In this document: one piece after another, positions 33,405 to 41,300 of the stretch
Position numbering within the stretch: position 1 is the stretch's first letter
How the letters are laid out: every line of letters begins with the position of its first letter
Source of the DNA: Phocaeicola_A sp964444735
Lineage (GTDB): Bacteria > Bacteroidota > Bacteroidia > Bacteroidales > Bacteroidaceae
Direction: 5' to 3'
Assembly (NCBI GenBank): GCA_964444735.1
Contig: CAYUIJ010000007.1
Coordinates: 1-45,665, forward strand
DNA length: 45,665 bases
Notes under the pieces: generated by a model
Databases searched by the model: none
Seen by the model: only the letters and a program-made list of their open reading frames with translations
Told to the model about the DNA's origin: nothing
Program-made: the position numbers and the translations under genes

Positions 33405-33800
33405 CAAACAGAAAGTCATTGACTTACAGCCTGCAAGGGCTTGGGCCAATGGCTTGTTCTTTTGCGTACCGCCGCCAATATCCAGCCGCCTTTTAAGGCA
33501 AGGTGCGGCGGGGATAACGCGCCCCCTTATGGGGCCCGTGCATCACATGGCAAGCCGGTATTCCGCCTTGGACAAGAGAAACAGGGGGGGGGAAAAAAAG
33601 AAAAGCCTTTTTCTTCCTTTTTGAGCGGGGACAGGTTCTTTGAAGCATTCAAAAAGGAAGCCGTGCCGGCATTTTATCTGATTAAACAAACGCCGGCATG
33701 CATCGCAAGGATGCGGACAGCGGAGCCTGTAAAGGCTTTATAATATAAAAAAAGTTAATGCGGCGCATTTTTTGCATGCTTGTGTGCCGTATTCCATAAA
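33405..33800. other. Non-coding stretch with G9A7 tract and three hairpins
   Basis: No protein-like frame is visible. It contains a G9 run (33584-33592) followed by A7 and a perfect 12-bp inverted repeat, CTTCCTTTTTGA (33613-33624) with TCAAAAAGGAAG (33649-33660). A second repeat is TGCCGGC (33664-33670) with GCCGGCA (33692-33698), and a short GCATC/GATGC hairpin follows. The three hairpins lie in a row and may form a structured transcript or be repeat debris. Confidence 0.5.
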
Positions 33801-33807
33801 AAAGCCC

Positions 33808-33889
33808 TATATTTGCATTGTGTTTTTCATAGTATTAGATTTAAGGTTAAGGAAGATTGGGGGTCGTGAGATTCCCATTCCTTTTTTTT
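33808..33889 (+). ncRNA. Probable short regulatory RNA unit
   Basis: A consensus -7 element TATATTTG (33808-33815) is followed by an AT-rich leader (TTTTTCATAGTATTAG...) and then a hairpin. GATTGGGGGTC (33855-33865) pairs with GATTCCCATTC (33870-33880) through a GTGA loop, with G-T wobbles and one mismatch. A T8 run follows at 33882-33889. Promoter, about 65-base body and terminator together make a compact small-RNA gene with no coding frame. From memory the leader resembles a sequence repeated in Bacteroides genomes, possibly the paralogous small RNA family called FopS in B. thetaiotaomicron; I cannot confirm this. Confidence 0.5.
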
Positions 33890-34236
33890 ATGCGTATGGA
33901 CGCCATTGGCCGCATTGGGCCAAAAAGGCAGAACGAGGGCAGACGTGTCCGGCCCCCGCCCGCGTGTGATGCGGATAAAACAAAGCACCTTTCCTTTCTC
34001 CCCCGTGGATCGCAGGGGGTAACGTCATGCCGGATTTTTACGTGCCGAAATACAAGACGACAGGCTTTTTAATTTTATGTCCGGCAGCTGCGGCGCCGGC
34101 ATCGCAGGGGATGGAGGAAAAACGGAAATCTTGCCGGAAAAATTCCGGATGAACAGGGAACAAGCCTTGACAGGCAACGGCCGGCAAGAACACCAGCCGT
34201 ACTCAGGGCCTGACTTGTGTGATTAAAAACCATTCG

Positions 34237-34308
34237 TACCCCCATGGGGAGTCGAACCCCAATCATCGGAACCGGAATCCGATATTCTATCCATTAAACT
34301 ATGGGAGC
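34237..34308 (-). tRNA. tRNA-Arg (anticodon CCG)
   Basis: Read leftward, the acceptor stem GCTCCCA pairs with TGGGGGT and the discriminator is A. The D arm (TAGTTTAATGGATAGA), the anticodon stem TCGGA/TCCGA and the T arm TGGGG-TTCGACT-CCCCA are present. The loop TTCCGGT gives anticodon CCG for the CGG codon. The gene is convergent with tRNA-Pro. Confidence 0.95.
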
Positions 34309-34667
34309 ATGGAAAAATGCGATTTCCGCCTATTGCGGAAAACCATGCAAAGATAACAAATAATACACAACCCGCCTAATGAGAGGCCTCCTTTTTTTGT
34401 GGCCAGTATTCAGTTTTTTCACACACGGCAGGTTCTTCGGGCGGCGTCAGGCCGGTTACACAGTTTAGAGACACGGGTCTGCAAGAACCCTTGACGACCG
34501 GCTCGACGGCTTTGTCAACGCAGGCGCAGGACGCCCGGGCGATGACGGGGATAAAAGAGGGCTTTGCGGCGCGGACAGGGAGGAGGACGGGGAAAACGGC
34601 AACCCTTATCCCGGTGATTCCGGGGGCGGGCTGTGACTATAAAGAGATACAAATGCGGAAAAACAAA
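34309..34667. other. Gap with tRNA-Arg promoter, otherwise empty
   Basis: A leftward -7 element TATCTTTG lies at 34355-34348, about 40 bases ahead of the tRNA-Arg 5' end, without a clear -33 box. The remaining 300 bases hold a GC-rich stretch (34440-34640) with no frame that looks coding on either strand. Confidence 0.5.
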
Positions 34668-34698
34668 AAAAGTCCGGGTCTCTCATGCCCGGACTTTT
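34661..34698 (-). terminator. Strong hairpin terminator
   Basis: AAAAGTCCGGG (34668-34678) and CCCGGACTTTT (34688-34698) form an 11-bp perfect stem with a 9-base loop. On the minus strand it is followed by a long T-rich run, so it terminates the small lipoprotein gene whose stop is 24 bases away. Confidence 0.9.
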
Positions 34699-34721
34699 AA
34701 AATCCCTCGTGTCGAATCTGA

Positions 34722-34919
34722 TTATTCAACGACCGTAGAATCTGCCACAGCGGCTGTATCTGCCACAGCAGCGGCAGAATCTGTCACAGCACTCTCAACA
34801 GCCTCAACAGCCTCGGTAGCCTCATCTACAACCGCTTCACCATTGTCGGCAGCCTTGTTTCCGCAAGAAGCGAAAGAAAGAGCCGCAAACGCCACAAATA
34901 CGAATAGTAATTTTTTCAT
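34722..34919 (-). CDS. Small Ala/Val/Asp-rich lipoprotein (65 aa)
   Basis: MKKLLFVFVAFAALSFASC is a clear lipoprotein signal with Cys19. The mature 46 residues consist almost only of Ala, Val, Asp, Glu, Ser and Thr in imperfect repeats (EAVEAVESAV, DSAAAV, ADTAAVADSTV), which would form an acidic amphipathic helix or coil. Small lipoproteins of this kind are common in Bacteroidales, but I know no function for this one. A dedicated terminator follows directly. Upstream on the minus strand TATCTTTA, about 55 bases before the ATG, is a plausible -7 element. Two copies of GTACTTTTT lie in the same leader. Confidence 0.8.
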   Translation of the reverse strand: MKKLLFVFVAFAALSFASCGNKAADNGEAVVDEATEAVEAVESAVTDSAAAVADTAAVADSTVVE

Positions 34920-35135
34920 TTTTTTGCTTTTTAAATCTGTAAAACAATTAATTGCTTATAAAAACGGTGTAAAGATAGGTACTTTTTCAACAGGTTGTAC
35001 TTTTTACAGGCACTTTTTTTCATAAAAAATACTTTTTTTTATAATGATCTGATTTTCAATATAAAATATTCCTGTTTTTCCTGCCCAATTAAACGGATTG
35101 ATCCCCGCCTCATGATAAAATAGAGAAGAATTGTG

Positions 35136-35143
35136 TAATTTTG
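35136..35143 (+). promoter_or_regulatory. -7 element for mtaB
   Basis: TAATTTTG matches TAnnTTTG. Transcription would start near 35149, which excludes the in-frame TTG at 35131 and supports the ATG at 35167 as the mtaB start. No TTTG is present at the -33 position. Confidence 0.5.
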
Positions 35144-35166
35144 CATTCAAGACAAGTAACAGGAAT

Positions 35167-36492
35167 ATGACGGATCAGAACCTATTTTCAGATAAAAAAG
35201 CCGTTTATTGCACGTTGGGCTGCAAGCTTAATTTTTCAGAGACCTCGACTATTGCCCGGATGCTGGAGGACGCGGGGGTGAGAACGGCCCGCAAAGGCGA
35301 AAGGGCCGATATATGCGTTGTGAACACTTGTTCCGTGACGGATACGGCTGATAAGAAGTGCAGGCAGGCCATCCGCAGGCTGATCAGGGAGAATCCGGGG
35401 GCGTATATTGTCGTAACGGGATGCCATGCGCAGTTAAACCCGCGACTGACCGCCGGCATTGAGGGTGTGGATCTGGTCTTGGGGGCGGAGCAGAAAGGCC
35501 GGTTGCCTGATTATATACGCTCACTGGGGAAAAAAGACAAAGGCGAAGCGCATTCAACAGCCGCCAAAGATATCCGGTCTTTTATGTATTCATGCTCAAG
35601 GGGAGACCGCACGCGGTATTTTTTGAAGGTTCAGGACGGGTGTGACTACTTCTGTTCCTATTGCACGATTCCTTTTGCACGCGGGCGGAGCAGGAACGGG
35701 AGAATAGAAGACTTGGTGAGGCAGGCCGAGCGCGCGGCGGCCGAGGGGGGTAATGAGATTGTCATTACGGGGGTGAATATCGGGGATTTTGGCAAGACGA
35801 CGGGTGAAAGCCTCTTTGACCTGATAAAGGCCCTTGATGAGGTTGAAGGCATCAGCCGCTACCGGATCTCGTCGATAGAGCCTGATCTGCTGACCGATGA
35901 TATCATAGAGTACGTATCACATTCACGCGCGTTTATGCCTCATTTCCATATTCCTTTACAATCGGGATCGGATGATGTGCTGAGGCTGATGCGCCGGCGC
36001 TATGATACGGCCTTGTTCGCCTCAAAGATAGAAAAGATCCGCCTTGCGCTGCCGGAGGCGTTTATCGGAACAGACGTCATTGCCGGCATGCGGGGCGAGA
36101 CTCCTGAATTTTTTGAGGATGCATACCGTTTTATAGAAAGCCTGGATATAAGCCGGCTGCATGTGTTCAGCTATTCGGAGCGTCAGGGGACGCAGGCTTT
36201 GAAAATAGGCCATGCGGTAGGTCCTGAGGAAAAGCATCTGCGCAGTCAGCGTCTTCGGGCATTATCTGACAAAAAGACCCTTGCGTTTTACAGACGCAAC
36301 ATAGGGCGTACGGCCCAAGTCCTGCTTGAAAGGCCGAAGCCGGGAATGTCCGTGCATGGCTATACCGACAATTATGTCCGGGTGGAGCTTGAGGCCGGTC
36401 ATCCGCCTGACAATCATCTGGCGGAAGTGAGGCTGGGTGATTTTAATGAAGACAAGACCGCATTGAAAGGTTTAACGTTGAAAATGAAATAA
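35167..36492 (+). CDS. mtaB: tRNA t6A37 methylthiotransferase MtaB
   Basis: A MiaB/RimO-type radical SAM methylthiotransferase that adds a methylthio group to t6A at position 37 of tRNAs. The 441-residue protein shows the N-terminal cluster-binding Cys residues in TLGCKLNFSE, VNTCSVT and VTGCHAQLNP. The radical SAM motif is C159DYFC163SYC166, and the region HIPLQSGSDDVLRLMRRRY lies near 260. A TRAM domain closes the protein (about 375-440). TLGCKLNF is typical of the MtaB branch rather than MiaB or RimO. The frame extends to a TTG at 35131, but the promoter position favours 35167. The glycosyltransferase gene begins one base after the stop. Confidence 0.92.
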   Translation: MTDQNLFSDKKAVYCTLGCKLNFSETSTIARMLEDAGVRTARKGERADICVVNTCSVTDTADKKCRQAIRRLIRENPGAYIVVTGCHAQLNPRLTAGIEGVDLVLGAEQKGRLPDYIRSLGKKDKGEAHSTAAKDIRSFMYSCSRGDRTRYFLKVQDGCDYFCSYCTIPFARGRSRNGRIEDLVRQAERAAAEGGNEIVITGVNIGDFGKTTGESLFDLIKALDEVEGISRYRISSIEPDLLTDDIIEYVSHSRAFMPHFHIPLQSGSDDVLRLMRRRYDTALFASKIEKIRLALPEAFIGTDVIAGMRGETPEFFEDAYRFIESLDISRLHVFSYSERQGTQALKIGHAVGPEEKHLRSQRLRALSDKKTLAFYRRNIGRTAQVLLERPKPGMSVHGYTDNYVRVELEAGHPPDNHLAEVRLGDFNEDKTALKGLTLKMK

Positions 36493-36493
36493 T

Positions 36494-37573
36494 ATGCAGA
36501 CCAAGCTGGCAGTAGTTATATTGAACTGGAACGGGCGTTTCGTGTTACGGCGTTTTTTGCCTTCGGTTGTGGCGCATTCGTCATTGCCGGGGGTGAAGGT
36601 TATTGTGGCCGACAACCATTCTGACGACGATTCCTTAAGAATTCTGCGGGAACAATTCCCTGAGGTGGCCGTGATCCGGTTAGAACGGAACTATGGATTT
36701 GCCGGCGGGTATAACCGTTCTCTAAGGCAGATAGAAGCCGAATATTACCTTTTGCTGAATTCTGACGTGGAAGTGACTCAGGGATGGCTGGAACCCTTGA
36801 TTGGGTATATGGACGTTCACCGGGAGACGGCCGCATGCCAGCCGAAACTTTTAAGCTATAACGAGAAAGAAAAAACAGGAAAGGATGTTTTTGAGTATGC
36901 CGGCGGCTGCGGAGGCTTTCTTGACAGATACGGCTATCCGTTTTGCCGTGGGAGAATAATGGACGCCGTAGAAGAAGACAAAGGGCAATATGATTCAGTG
37001 TGTTCTCTTTTTTGGGCAACGGGAGCCGCTTTGATGGTACGTTCTTCTGACTATTGGAATGCCGGCGGTCTGGACGAGCGTTTTTTCGCCCATATGGAAG
37101 AAATTGATTTTTGCTGGAGACTTCGCAGCCGGGGGAGGGGCATTGCCTGCATTCCGCAAAGCAAGGTCTATCATGCGGGAGGAGGAACGCTGGACAAGGA
37201 AAATCCGCGCAAGGCATATCTGAATTTCAGAAACAATTTACTGATGCTTTACAAGAACCTGCCGGAGAACGAATTGAAGAGCGTCATGAGGGTACGGCGC
37301 GTGCTTGATTATCTGGCCGCGTTTTCGTTTTTACTGAAAGGCGAAAGGAAAACATTTCAGGCCGTGCTCAGAGCACGCCGTGACTTCAAGCTGGCTAAAG
37401 ACTCCTATGAACATGCCCGGAAAGAAAACACAAGCGCGGCTTTGCCGGGCTCAATACCGGAACGCCTTAACGGATGCATTCTATGGAATTATTATGTGAG
37501 AGGAAAGAACACGTTCGGCAAGCTGTTCACTGTAAAAGACACAGGGCCCGATGAAAAAAAACACAGCATTTGA
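36494..37573 (+). CDS. Family 2 glycosyltransferase (rhamnosyltransferase-like)
   Basis: A GT-A fold GT2 enzyme of 359 residues, close in pattern to dTDP-rhamnosyltransferase-like proteins. It opens with LAVVILNWNGRFVLRRFLPS, has the nucleotide-binding VIVADNHSDDDSLR near 36 and NYGFAGGYNRSL near 65. The metal-binding LLLNSDVEV lies near 92, and GLDERFFAHMEEIDFCWRLR (near 193) includes the ED-type acceptor-side motif. The C-terminal 80 residues are helical and basic. It probably adds a sugar to a cell-surface polysaccharide or glycolipid; the acceptor is unknown. It follows mtaB after one base, so they share a transcript. Confidence 0.88.
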   Translation: MQTKLAVVILNWNGRFVLRRFLPSVVAHSSLPGVKVIVADNHSDDDSLRILREQFPEVAVIRLERNYGFAGGYNRSLRQIEAEYYLLLNSDVEVTQGWLEPLIGYMDVHRETAACQPKLLSYNEKEKTGKDVFEYAGGCGGFLDRYGYPFCRGRIMDAVEEDKGQYDSVCSLFWATGAALMVRSSDYWNAGGLDERFFAHMEEIDFCWRLRSRGRGIACIPQSKVYHAGGGTLDKENPRKAYLNFRNNLLMLYKNLPENELKSVMRVRRVLDYLAAFSFLLKGERKTFQAVLRARRDFKLAKDSYEHARKENTSAALPGSIPERLNGCILWNYYVRGKNTFGKLFTVKDTGPDEKKHSI

Positions 37574-37959
37574 CTTGAATGGCGCTTTGCCGGGTACAAC
37601 GGCCGTTCCGGCGGGGAGCGCAAATCGGGCGATGTCTTTTCAGGAAAGCACGCGTCCGCTTCCTTGCGACATTTGTGACCGCGCGATAAAAGAAAGAGAG
37701 GAGGAAACGTATCCCGTATCGGGGAGTATTGTCGCAGCGTGCCATCATGGAGCATTGATCAACGGCAAAGGGCCGGGCGGCACCCATACCCGCGATTGTC
37801 CCGAAGCTTTCCGGAGCGGCGATGCGGCAGGCGGCCGGCGCAAAGAACGCATGCAGGCGGTAAAATATTACAATGCAGGGGGACGTATATGGCAAGCAGG
37901 CCGTATCCGGCCCTGGACACCTGAGCCAGAACCGCTTTTTGGCTGATAATATTATTGTT
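37574..37959. other. 386-base gap before rsmF-like gene
   Basis: Open frames on both strands cross this stretch but have no family features, and no -7 consensus stands out. A small repeat, AGCCA/TGGCT, lies just before the next start (about 37923-37943). The gene that follows may be transcribed from mtaB. Confidence 0.4.
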
Positions 37960-39357
37960 ATGGAATTGCCTGTTGATTTTGTCAATTATACCCGTGATTT
38001 GCTGGGGGCTGAAGCCTATGAAAGCCTTGAGCGCGCATTGCGGCTTGAAGCGGTGACAAGCATACGCCTGAATAACGGCAAGCTGCCCGGAGATTACAGG
38101 ATAGACGAAAGCCATAGTCCCGTATTGTGGGCCTCTTCGGGGTATTATCTGGACAACCGTCTTACCTTTACTTTCGATCCTTTGTTCCATTCCGGCTGCT
38201 ATTATGTCCAGGAGGCCTCTTCAATGTTCGTGGAACAGGCGTTGAGGCATTATGTAAAGGAACCGTTGGTAATGCTTGATCTTTGCGCGGCGCCGGGCGG
38301 GAAGTCCACTCATGCCCGTTCCGTCCTGCCCGAAGGGAGCCTGCTTGTTTGTAACGAAGTCAGGCGTGGCAGAGCGCGGGTGCTGACCGAGAACCTTGTG
38401 AAATGGGGGCATCCCGGGATTGCGGTTACCCAAAACGATCCTTCGGACTTCTCTTCATTGAGGCATTGCTTTGATGTAATTCTTGCAGACGTGCCCTGCT
38501 CAGGCGAGGGGATGTTCCGTAAGGACAAGGCCGCCGTGTCTGAATGGAGTACGGAGAACGTCACGTTATGCCGGCATCGCCAGCGCAGGATACTTTCTGA
38601 TGTATGGGAGGCACTGAAGCCGGGAGGGATATTGATATACAGCACATGTACCTACAATCTTTATGAGAATGAAGACAATGTTGAGTGGATCATAAAAGAA
38701 TTAGGGGCAGAGCCTTTGCCCGTCCCTGTCCGCCCCGAGTGGAATATAACGCCGGACTTGTCGGGGCGCGGATTACCGGCGTACCGTTTCATTCCTCATA
38801 AGACGGCGGGTGAAGGCTTTTTTCTTGCGGCTTTGCGCAAGACCTCAGACGAAAACACCGCTCCCGTGAAGCCTAAGAAGGAGAAAAGAGAAGGGAGAGG
38901 CCTGTTATGTACCGTACCACCCCGGTGCAAGGAATGGATCCAAGCCTCTTCCGATTACGAGTGGGTGGCAGAGAACGGGAAAGTATGGGCCTACCCGCGC
39001 GAATATTCAGCGTTTATCAGGCTGTTACGACAGAAACTGAAGGTCATGTATGCGGGGGTTGAGGCAGGCGAGATAAAAGGCAGAGACTGCGCGCCTTCCC
39101 ATTGTCTGGCTATGAGCACCGCTCTTGCGCCATTGTCTTTTGCGCGTGCGGAACTGTCTTATGAGCAGGCTATCGCCTATTTACGAAAAGAAAGCGTCAG
39201 TCTGCCCGGTTCCGTTTCTGACGGATATGTATTGCTGACCTATAAGAATGTGCCGGCAGGCTTTGTAAAGAAATCCGGAGCGCGCAGCAACAACCTTTAT
39301 CCCTCTGCGTGGAGAATAAGAAGCATTTATATGCCAAGCAAGACAATATGCCTATAA
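37960..39357 (+). CDS. 16S rRNA m5C methyltransferase, RsmF/RsmB family
   Basis: A SAM-dependent RNA cytosine-C5 methyltransferase of 465 residues. The SAM site DLCAAPGGKSTHARSVL lies near residue 107. The catalytic Cys motifs are ADVPCSGEGMFRKD near 180 and YSTCTYNLYENED near 227. A C-terminal extension (about 315-465) with a PUA-like/RsmF-type tail ends in NLYPSAWRIRS, which fits the RsmF-like subgroup of Bacteroidetes. The ATG at 37960 (MELPVDFVNYTRDLLG) is the natural start; the frame opens 29 codons earlier with unlike sequence. It converges with the DUF4834 gene, with only 15 bases between the stops and no terminator visible. Confidence 0.9.
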   Translation: MELPVDFVNYTRDLLGAEAYESLERALRLEAVTSIRLNNGKLPGDYRIDESHSPVLWASSGYYLDNRLTFTFDPLFHSGCYYVQEASSMFVEQALRHYVKEPLVMLDLCAAPGGKSTHARSVLPEGSLLVCNEVRRGRARVLTENLVKWGHPGIAVTQNDPSDFSSLRHCFDVILADVPCSGEGMFRKDKAAVSEWSTENVTLCRHRQRRILSDVWEALKPGGILIYSTCTYNLYENEDNVEWIIKELGAEPLPVPVRPEWNITPDLSGRGLPAYRFIPHKTAGEGFFLAALRKTSDENTAPVKPKKEKREGRGLLCTVPPRCKEWIQASSDYEWVAENGKVWAYPREYSAFIRLLRQKLKVMYAGVEAGEIKGRDCAPSHCLAMSTALAPLSFARAELSYEQAIAYLRKESVSLPGSVSDGYVLLTYKNVPAGFVKKSGARSNNLYPSAWRIRSIYMPSKTICL

Positions 39358-39372
39358 ACATCATGGCTCGCC

Positions 39373-39657
39373 TTATCTGCCGTCTTCTATCTCTTCAAAA
39401 TCCACGTATCCGCCCTCATCGTCATCGAATATTTTCCGCCTTACGCCATTGCTGCTTCTGCCATGCCGGGAGCGCGCATTCTGATCAGACACCGCGCCGT
39501 TCTCCGATTTTGTATTTTGCCCGTGTCTCTTTGCCGTTTCCTGCCACCTTTCAGTCGATGTCCGGCCGAATAAAGCCTTCAGTATCCGAAATACGGCCGA
39601 GCTGAAAAACAATATGAGGAAAACGAAGAGAAACGGTAAAGTATACAAACATCCCAT
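39373..39657 (-). CDS. DUF4834 family small membrane protein
   Basis: A 94-residue protein with one N-terminal transmembrane helix (LPFLFVFLILFFSSAVF, residues 7-23). A basic, low-complexity middle follows, then an acidic C-terminal motif, KIFDDDEGGYVDFEEIED. That layout is characteristic of DUF4834, which sits next to pssA in Bacteroides-type genomes. Its function is unknown. It is the last gene of the leftward psd-pssA-DUF4834 unit, 40 bases after pssA. Confidence 0.8.
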   Translation of the reverse strand: MGCLYTLPFLFVFLILFFSSAVFRILKALFGRTSTERWQETAKRHGQNTKSENGAVSDQNARSRHGRSSNGVRRKIFDDDEGGYVDFEEIEDGR

Positions 39658-39697
39658 AAGCCGTAAAGATTTCCGCCTGACTTACCTGCAGTCAGTA

Positions 39698-40408
39698 TTA
39701 TTCATTCCTTTTGCATGTGACTACAGACAATATCAAATACCATGCGACAATGGCCGCAAAGCCGCATATTCCAAGTAATGCCAGCAAGGGGACGCATCCC
39801 ATGACAAATACATATACCGTCTTGTTATCCGCCCATGTCAGATTCTTGAATTTCAAAGAAAACATGGGGATTTCAGATACCAGCAATCCGGACATGACGC
39901 ATACCAATATAAACAAGCAGACAGCATTGAATGGTTCTGAGACAAGCGCAGAGTGCGCTCCTGCCGACAATGAAGCCCAAAATAAGGCGCTGGCCGGCAC
40001 GGGCATCCCGATAAAAGAAGTTGTCTGCCGGGTGTCCACATTGAATTTTGCCAGCCGGAGAGCCGAGAATACGGCTATGAGAAACGCGCTGTATGATATC
40101 CATTCACGCGCGTTTATCAAAAAAGGAGGATAACGCACTTCTTTAAAAAGAGAGAAAACAATCATGGCCGGCGCAAATCCAAAACTGACGTCATCTGCCA
40201 GCGAGTCTATATCCTTTCCGATAGGAGAACGCGCGTTCAGAAGACGTGCCAGCATCCCGTCAAGGAAATCAAACAAGGCTGCAAGGATAATGAAAAAGGC
40301 AGCCCACCCGTATTTCATCTCATAAGCCATCACACTGGCAATGCATCCGGAAAACAGGTTGCAACACGTTACAGTGTCAGGGATATGACGGATGATACGG
40401 CTTGCCAT
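39698..40408 (-). CDS. pssA: CDP-diacylglycerol-serine O-phosphatidyltransferase
   Basis: PssA makes phosphatidylserine from CDP-diacylglycerol and serine in the inner membrane. The 236-residue protein is largely transmembrane. It has the full CDP-alcohol phosphotransferase signature DG-x2-AR-x8-G-x3-D-x3-D (DGMLAR ... GKDIDSLAD) at about residues 49-71. The first helix follows NLFSGCIASVMAYE. It lies 6 bases downstream of psd, so the two consecutive steps of phosphatidylethanolamine synthesis are co-expressed. Confidence 0.95.
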   Translation of the reverse strand: MASRIIRHIPDTVTCCNLFSGCIASVMAYEMKYGWAAFFIILAALFDFLDGMLARLLNARSPIGKDIDSLADDVSFGFAPAMIVFSLFKEVRYPPFLINAREWISYSAFLIAVFSALRLAKFNVDTRQTTSFIGMPVPASALFWASLSAGAHSALVSEPFNAVCLFILVCVMSGLLVSEIPMFSLKFKNLTWADNKTVYVFVMGCVPLLALLGICGFAAIVAWYLILSVVTCKRNE

Positions 40409-40414
40409 AAATGT

Positions 40415-41101
40415 TTACCTTAGTTTTGCTATAATCGTCTGGTTACCCACAGTCCTTTGCCCCATTTTGACGCATGGCTCGCTGTCTGCGGGAAGATAGA
40501 CGTCAACCCTTGAGCCGAATTTAATGAATCCCATGTGCTCATCGATATAGCATTCTTCCCCTTCGGCCGCATACGTGACTATACGGCGCGCTATGGCTCC
40601 GGCTATTTGCCGTGCCATCACTTCAACCCCTTGGGGGGTTTCTATAACCACCATGGAACGTTCGTTCTCCGTACTCGCTTTGGGAAGAAAGGCCTTATGG
40701 AAATTGCCATCCTGATGTCGTACCATTTTTACCGTTCCATCAACAGGATACCAATTTGCATGTACGTTTGTTATGTTCATAAAAATGGAAATCATCAGTC
40801 GTTTGTCATGAAAATACTCATATTCATCGACTTCCTCGCATACGACAATCCGCCCGTCGGCCGGAGCCACAACGATCTTTTCCGTATCTTGCCCGAACAG
40901 CCGGACAGGGCATCTGAAAAAGTTTACCATAATCAGATAAAGGCACAAGCTGATTCCCAGCACAATGTAAAACGGAACCTTGGATTCAATCTCCAAAAAC
41001 ACAGCCGTATTTAAAGCCAACAGCAAAACGCAGCCAAGAACCAATATATGCGTGCCTTCTCTATGGAGTCTTATCTTCTTTATTTTCTTCAGTTGATTCA
41101 T
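40415..41101 (-). CDS. psd: Phosphatidylserine decarboxylase
   Basis: Psd converts phosphatidylserine to phosphatidylethanolamine and is made as a proenzyme that cleaves itself to form a pyruvoyl group. The 228-residue product has N-terminal membrane segments (about 15-60), then VAPADGRIVVCEEV near 80, FMNITNVHANWYPVDG near 107, and the self-cleavage site FGSRVDVYLP near 193, where Ser becomes pyruvoyl. The short form and FGS site match the PSD-A type. The frame is open to 41143, but that ATG lies upstream of the promoter at 41130-41161, so 41101 (MNQLKKIKKIRLH) is the start. Confidence 0.94.
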   Translation of the reverse strand: MNQLKKIKKIRLHREGTHILVLGCVLLLALNTAVFLEIESKVPFYIVLGISLCLYLIMVNFFRCPVRLFGQDTEKIVVAPADGRIVVCEEVDEYEYFHDKRLMISIFMNITNVHANWYPVDGTVKMVRHQDGNFHKAFLPKASTENERSMVVIETPQGVEVMARQIAGAIARRIVTYAAEGEECYIDEHMGFIKFGSRVDVYLPADSEPCVKMGQRTVGNQTIIAKLR

Positions 41102-41129
41102 TGTAAAAAGTACATGAACTGTTATTTTA

Positions 41130-41161
41130 CAAAAGTAGGTCATATTTAGTTATTCTGCAAA
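41130..41161 (-). promoter_or_regulatory. Promoter for psd-pssA-DUF4834
   Basis: On the minus strand TTTG (41161-41158) and TACTTTTG (41137-41130) are 20 bases apart, an excellent match. Transcription would start near 41124, about 23 bases before the psd ATG. Confidence 0.75.
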
Positions 41162-41242
41162 TAAAACAAGAATATTAAGTACTTAAAGCCATCGGGAGGG
41201 GGCGGGGAAAATGCAAAAGCTGATAATTTTCCAAGGCGGCGC

Positions 41243-41273
41243 TTGCTTATTTTATAAAACAGGCTTATCTTTA
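41243..41273 (+). promoter_or_regulatory. Promoter for dnaE
   Basis: TTG (41243-41245) and TATCTTTA (41266-41273) are 20 bases apart; the -7 differs from consensus only at its last base. It lies 28 bases upstream of the ATG at 41301 and rules out the earlier in-frame ATG at 41211. Confidence 0.6.
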
Positions 41274-41300
41274 AAAAGTTTTTTGAAACAGGTTTTATAT

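Noticed and set aside
33441..33743. Rightward frame of 100 codons after tRNA-Pro
   Set aside because: It crosses the G9A7 tract and several perfect inverted repeats, so the sequence is better explained as non-coding.
34491..34700. Short rightward frame running into the terminator hairpin
   Set aside because: It is Thr/Gly/Ala-rich without motifs, and its last part is the terminator itself.
37551..37946. Rightward frame of 131 codons between the glycosyltransferase and rsmF-like genes
   Set aside because: It overlaps the end of the glycosyltransferase gene, lacks a promoter or clear ribosome site, and its composition is not protein-like.
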